From contig JAEYMU010000012.1 in assembly GCA_023407175.1 (NCBI GenBank), positions 124,001 through 188,000 on the forward strand: 64,000 bases of DNA, given 5' to 3'. The notes under the pieces are model-generated. The model had not been told where the DNA came from. It ran no database searches and was given only the letters and a program-made list of their open reading frames with translations. Shown piece after piece: positions 60,606 to 64,000 of the stretch. This stretch comes from Bacillota bacterium. GTDB taxonomy: Bacteria > Bacillota_A > Clostridia > Lachnospirales > Lachnospiraceae. A program made the position numbers and the translations under genes. Every line of letters starts with the position of its first letter. Within the stretch, counting starts at the first letter, position 1.

Positions 60606-61726
60606 AAGCTGTCATCCTTTCCTGTCATTAGCTTGATTACTATATTGCTGCATTTTATCAATTCATTGATATGAGTATATTCACTGCAGGAATGTACCTG
60701 ATTCATTCCGCAGGCGATAACAATACCGGCAATCCCGTTCCTTACGAAATTATTGTTATCACTGCCGCCAAAGGTTTCTGTCAGTGCCGTCTCATAGCCC
60801 AATTCCCCACAGGCCTTTAGGAAACGCCTTACTACCGGATGGTCCTCTTCTATTTTATAGGCCAGGCAGCCAAATTCCGTCGTAAACTCCGCTCCGGCCT
60901 GATACTTGGCAGTTATTTCATCTGTCAATTTCCTGATTTGATTTACCTCGTACAGGGCTTTCTCATGGCTTAGGCTTCTCACCTCTCCCTTAAGAATACA
61001 GGTATCCGAAACAATATTTCTTGCCGTACCGCCTTCAATCAGGCCGATATTCACAGTCGTCCCCTCATCCAGCCTTCCCTGCTTAAGCCCTGTAATAACC
61101 TGGGCTGCAACAGCAATTGCATTAATTCCAAGCTCGGGAGCAAATCCGGCATGTGAGGCCCTGCCTCGAATGGCAGCCGTAAAGGATATCAGGGTAGGTG
61201 CCGAAAGGGCGGCCGTACCTACCGAGCCGCTTAAATCCAGAACATAGGCTTCCTTTGCCCTTACCGTCCCAAAGTCGAATACCTCACTTCCCCGGATATA
61301 TACCTCCTCGGCTATCGTAAATAGCACCTCTATACTTCGATGGGGAATTTTCTTCTCCCTGATTGTCCTTACCGCCTCCAGAATGGATACAATTCCCGAC
61401 AGGTCATCCGCACCGAGAACGGTGCTCCCATCGCTGGTAATCGTTCCATCCTCCTGTACAATTACCTTCTTATTTTTCCCTGGCCCCACTGTATCCATAT
61501 GTGCAGAAAATAACAGCGGTTCTCCCTTAAGCTCTCCCGGAAGGAAGCCATAGAGATTTCCGCAATTACTCCCATAATATTTTCCTGCCTCATCCTCGCT
61601 TACTTCAAAACCAAGCTTCGTCAGAGTTGCCTTTAACCGGTCGGCAATCTCCCGTTCCTGCCAGGATAACGCATCAATTGCAGCAAGACCGCTGAATTCC
61701 TCAATTATTCTCTCTTTATTAACCAT
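60602..61726 (-). CDS. M20-family metallopeptidase (PepT-like)
   Basis: A 374-residue zinc aminopeptidase of the M20 tripeptidase-T-like group. Zinc ligands and catalytic residues are seen in FSAHMDTVGPG, GADDLSG, AEEVYIRGS and a terminal VHSCSEYTHI. The dimerisation domain lies at about 175-275 (GRASHAGFAPELGINA). ATG at 61724-61726 follows CGAGG; the longer frame lacks homology. Its promoter at 61976-62004 carries the motif shared with cysK and metY, so it may release cysteine from Cys-Gly or other peptides (inferred). Confidence 0.88.
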   Translation of the reverse strand: MVNKERIIEEFSGLAAIDALSWQEREIADRLKATLTKLGFEVSEDEAGKYYGSNCGNLYGFLPGELKGEPLLFSAHMDTVGPGKNKKVIVQEDGTITSDGSTVLGADDLSGIVSILEAVRTIREKKIPHRSIEVLFTIAEEVYIRGSEVFDFGTVRAKEAYVLDLSGSVGTAALSAPTLISFTAAIRGRASHAGFAPELGINAIAVAAQVITGLKQGRLDEGTTVNIGLIEGGTARNIVSDTCILKGEVRSLSHEKALYEVNQIRKLTDEITAKYQAGAEFTTEFGCLAYKIEEDHPVVRRFLKACGELGYETALTETFGGSDNNNFVRNGIAGIVIACGMNQVHSCSEYTHINELIKCSNIVIKLMTGKDDSL

Positions 61727-61749
61727 TCCTGCACCTCGCTTTTTATCAT

Positions 61750-61864
61750 ATCCCATGTCCGCAAGCGTCCATGGGATGGCACTCTGTGCCAAGCGAACCT
61801 TGTTCGCTTTTGGATGCGCACTCACTCCGTTCGGCGCCGGTATAATATCTGAAGATATTATACC
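61750..61864 (-). repeat. Hairpin-rich leader of the peptidase operon
   Basis: Four successive stems in about 115 bp of leader: ATCCCATG/CATGGGAT (61750-61777), GGCAC/GTGCC, AAGCGAAC/GTTCGCTT and GGTATAATATC-TGAA-GATATTATACC (61839-61864, perfect 11 bp). The 27-bp dispersed repeat copy 2 (61797-61823) lies within. The stretch 61727-62127 has no gene beyond this leader, promoter, operator motif and a terminator. Confidence 0.65.
61797..61823. repeat. 27-bp dispersed repeat, copy 2
   Basis: Exact copy of 56123-56149, 5.7 kb away, in the same orientation. Confidence 0.8.
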
Positions 61865-61960
61865 ATCATCATAGCAGATTTCCGCTAAAATATCCTTATT
61901 AAAATATCGGATTTATTCATGTGATTTTCACACATCTCCATGTCATATATATCATATCTG

Positions 61961-61976
61961 TTTAATATGTTTTATA
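61961..61976. promoter_or_regulatory. Candidate CymR/Rrf2 operator at the peptidase operon
   Basis: TTTAATATGTTTTATA lies immediately downstream of the -10 box, the same placement as at cysK. Confidence 0.6.
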
Positions 61977-62004
61977 GTATATTCCTATTTTGCGCTTCTG
62001 TCAA
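61976..62004 (-). promoter_or_regulatory. Sigma-A promoter of the peptidase operon
   Basis: Minus-strand TTGACA (61999-62004), 17 bp, TATACT (61976-61981); leader of about 245 nt. Confidence 0.7.
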
Positions 62005-62042
62005 TACCAAATTATAATACCCTTGCTGCTTCCTGACACAGC

Positions 62043-62077
62043 AAAAACGGCTGAGCCATACCGGCACACCCGTTTTT
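62043..62077 (-). terminator. Terminator after the IscR-like gene
   Basis: Arms AAAAACGG and CCGTTTTT enclose a GC-rich region; on the minus strand TTTTTGC follows. About 50 bp past the stop at 62128. Confidence 0.55.
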
Positions 62078-62127
62078 ACATCCCCAAACGATCTATAAAA
62101 ATTACTTATTACTGATTTCATAAAACC

Positions 62128-62562
62128 TCAGGTCTTATTTGCATGGGCTTCCTTCTCCCTCTGCCATTCAACCAGATTTTGCAGCGTTATCGTGTCAATA
62201 ACTGAGTTGATTGCATCATCCAGCCTCTTCCACGCGGTAAAGGTTCCGCAGTATTCCTGCCTGTCACAGCTGTTCTTATTCTCCAGACATGGCACCGGAG
62301 CCAGGCTTCCTTCCATTAACCGTAGTATCATACCCAGTGTATAATCCCTGGAGGGCCTTGACAATCGGTATCCTCCCTGGGAACCCCGGACACTTATGAC
62401 ATAACCGGCCTTATTGAGTATGGAAATTATCTGCTCCAGATATTTTCCTGACAAGCCCTGCCTTGCTGCTATCGCCTTTAAGGTGATATATTCACCCGTA
62501 TTATCCAAAGCGAGATCCAGCATAATGCTTACTGCATATCTTCCCTTCGTAGAGATTTTCAT
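62128..62562 (-). CDS. Rrf2-family regulator with three cysteines (IscR-like)
   Basis: A 144-residue Rrf2 regulator: MKISTKGRYAVSIM, recognition helix GLSGKYLEQIISILNK, wing RGSQGGYRLSRP. Unlike the paralogue at 59452 it has Cys in PCLENKNSCDRQEYC, the spacing typical of [2Fe-2S]-binding IscR proteins. It follows metY by 23 bp, so it is probably co-transcribed with methionine synthesis and may sense Fe-S or sulfur status. AAAGGA precedes the ATG. Confidence 0.9.
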   Translation of the reverse strand: MKISTKGRYAVSIMLDLALDNTGEYITLKAIAARQGLSGKYLEQIISILNKAGYVISVRGSQGGYRLSRPSRDYTLGMILRLMEGSLAPVPCLENKNSCDRQEYCGTFTAWKRLDDAINSVIDTITLQNLVEWQREKEAHANKT

Positions 62563-62585
62563 TTACTTATACATCCTTTTCAAAT

Positions 62586-63923
<1,338 letters not shown>

Positions 63924-63953
63924 TCATTTTAATTATCATATATTGTATATATA

Positions 63954-63969
63954 TTTAATATGTTTTATG
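63954..63969. promoter_or_regulatory. Candidate CymR/Rrf2 operator upstream of metY
   Basis: TTTAATATGTTTTATG, one base different from the copy at 61961 over 16 bp. It overlaps the probable promoter (minus-strand TTGTCA near 63966, AT-rich -10 region), about 80 bp before the start codon. The remainder of 63876-64000 is AT-rich leader. Confidence 0.55.
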
Positions 63970-64000
63970 ACAAAAGTAAAGTGCATCTGCCCTTTGCCCT

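Overview
The window reads as chromosome of an anaerobic, spore-forming, low-GC Firmicute of the Lachnospiraceae / Clostridium cluster XIVa type. The markers are a SCIFF peptide with its radical SAM maturase, HemZ, a DUF3793 protein, a TM1266-family hydrogenase-system regulator, a PdaB-like sporulation deacetylase, two DegV proteins and indolepyruvate:ferredoxin oxidoreductase with phenylacetate-CoA ligases. This placement is inference from gene content. I see no rRNA, tRNA, CRISPR array, intact insertion sequence or prophage. Most genes lie on the minus strand.

Layout: (1) 1-5.5 kb, a minus-strand sugar operon: GH1 beta-glycosidase, GH36 alpha-galactosidase, GPH sugar symporter and a GH13 glucosidase running off the left edge. 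(2) 5.6-12.3 kb, a very large secreted protein (two CBM2-like modules, calcium repeats, VWA, lipase), a small membrane protein, a PdaB-like deacetylase, a GNAT and an unknown membrane protein. (3) 12.35-13.2 kb, a gene-free stretch with a candidate small RNA whose terminator loop is C-rich and anti-Shine-Dalgarno, then upp, galM and csp. (4) 15.5-21.8 kb, the aromatic 2-keto acid operon paaK-iorA-iorB-ACT-paaK-ACT. (5) 23-35.4 kb, a chemosensory cluster in transcript order mcp, then tetR-cheY-cheA-cheW-mcp-cheR-cheB-hybrid kinase-response regulator. (6) 35.5-45.9 kb, housekeeping genes hisS, hemZ, an MBL hydrolase, rel, apt and recJ, then the SCIFF maturase and SCIFF peptide. (7) 46-58 kb, mixed genes (DegV, pepF, DUF1189, HD, argC, GGDEF-EAL, DUF3793, TM1266 regulator, lipoprotein deacetylase, DegV). 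(8) 58.3-64 kb, a cysteine/methionine block: cysK diverging from a cysteine-free CymR-like Rrf2 regulator, a C39-like protein with an M20-type peptidase, and metY followed by an IscR-like Rrf2 regulator.

The strongest new-looking signals are regulatory. An almost identical 20-bp sequence lies just downstream of the -10 box of both chemosensory promoters (tetR and mcp), which suggests that a TetR repressor controls the whole chemosensory cluster. A shared TTAATATGTTT motif sits at the promoters of cysK, the peptidase operon and metY, which suggests a CymR/Rrf2-type sulfur regulon. Other notable items are the candidate SD-complementary small RNA, two genes (paaK and hemZ) whose 3' coding ends are tandemly duplicated into the following intergenic space, a MITE-like palindromic repeat present twice, and a second MCP that has lost nearly all of its sensory domain.
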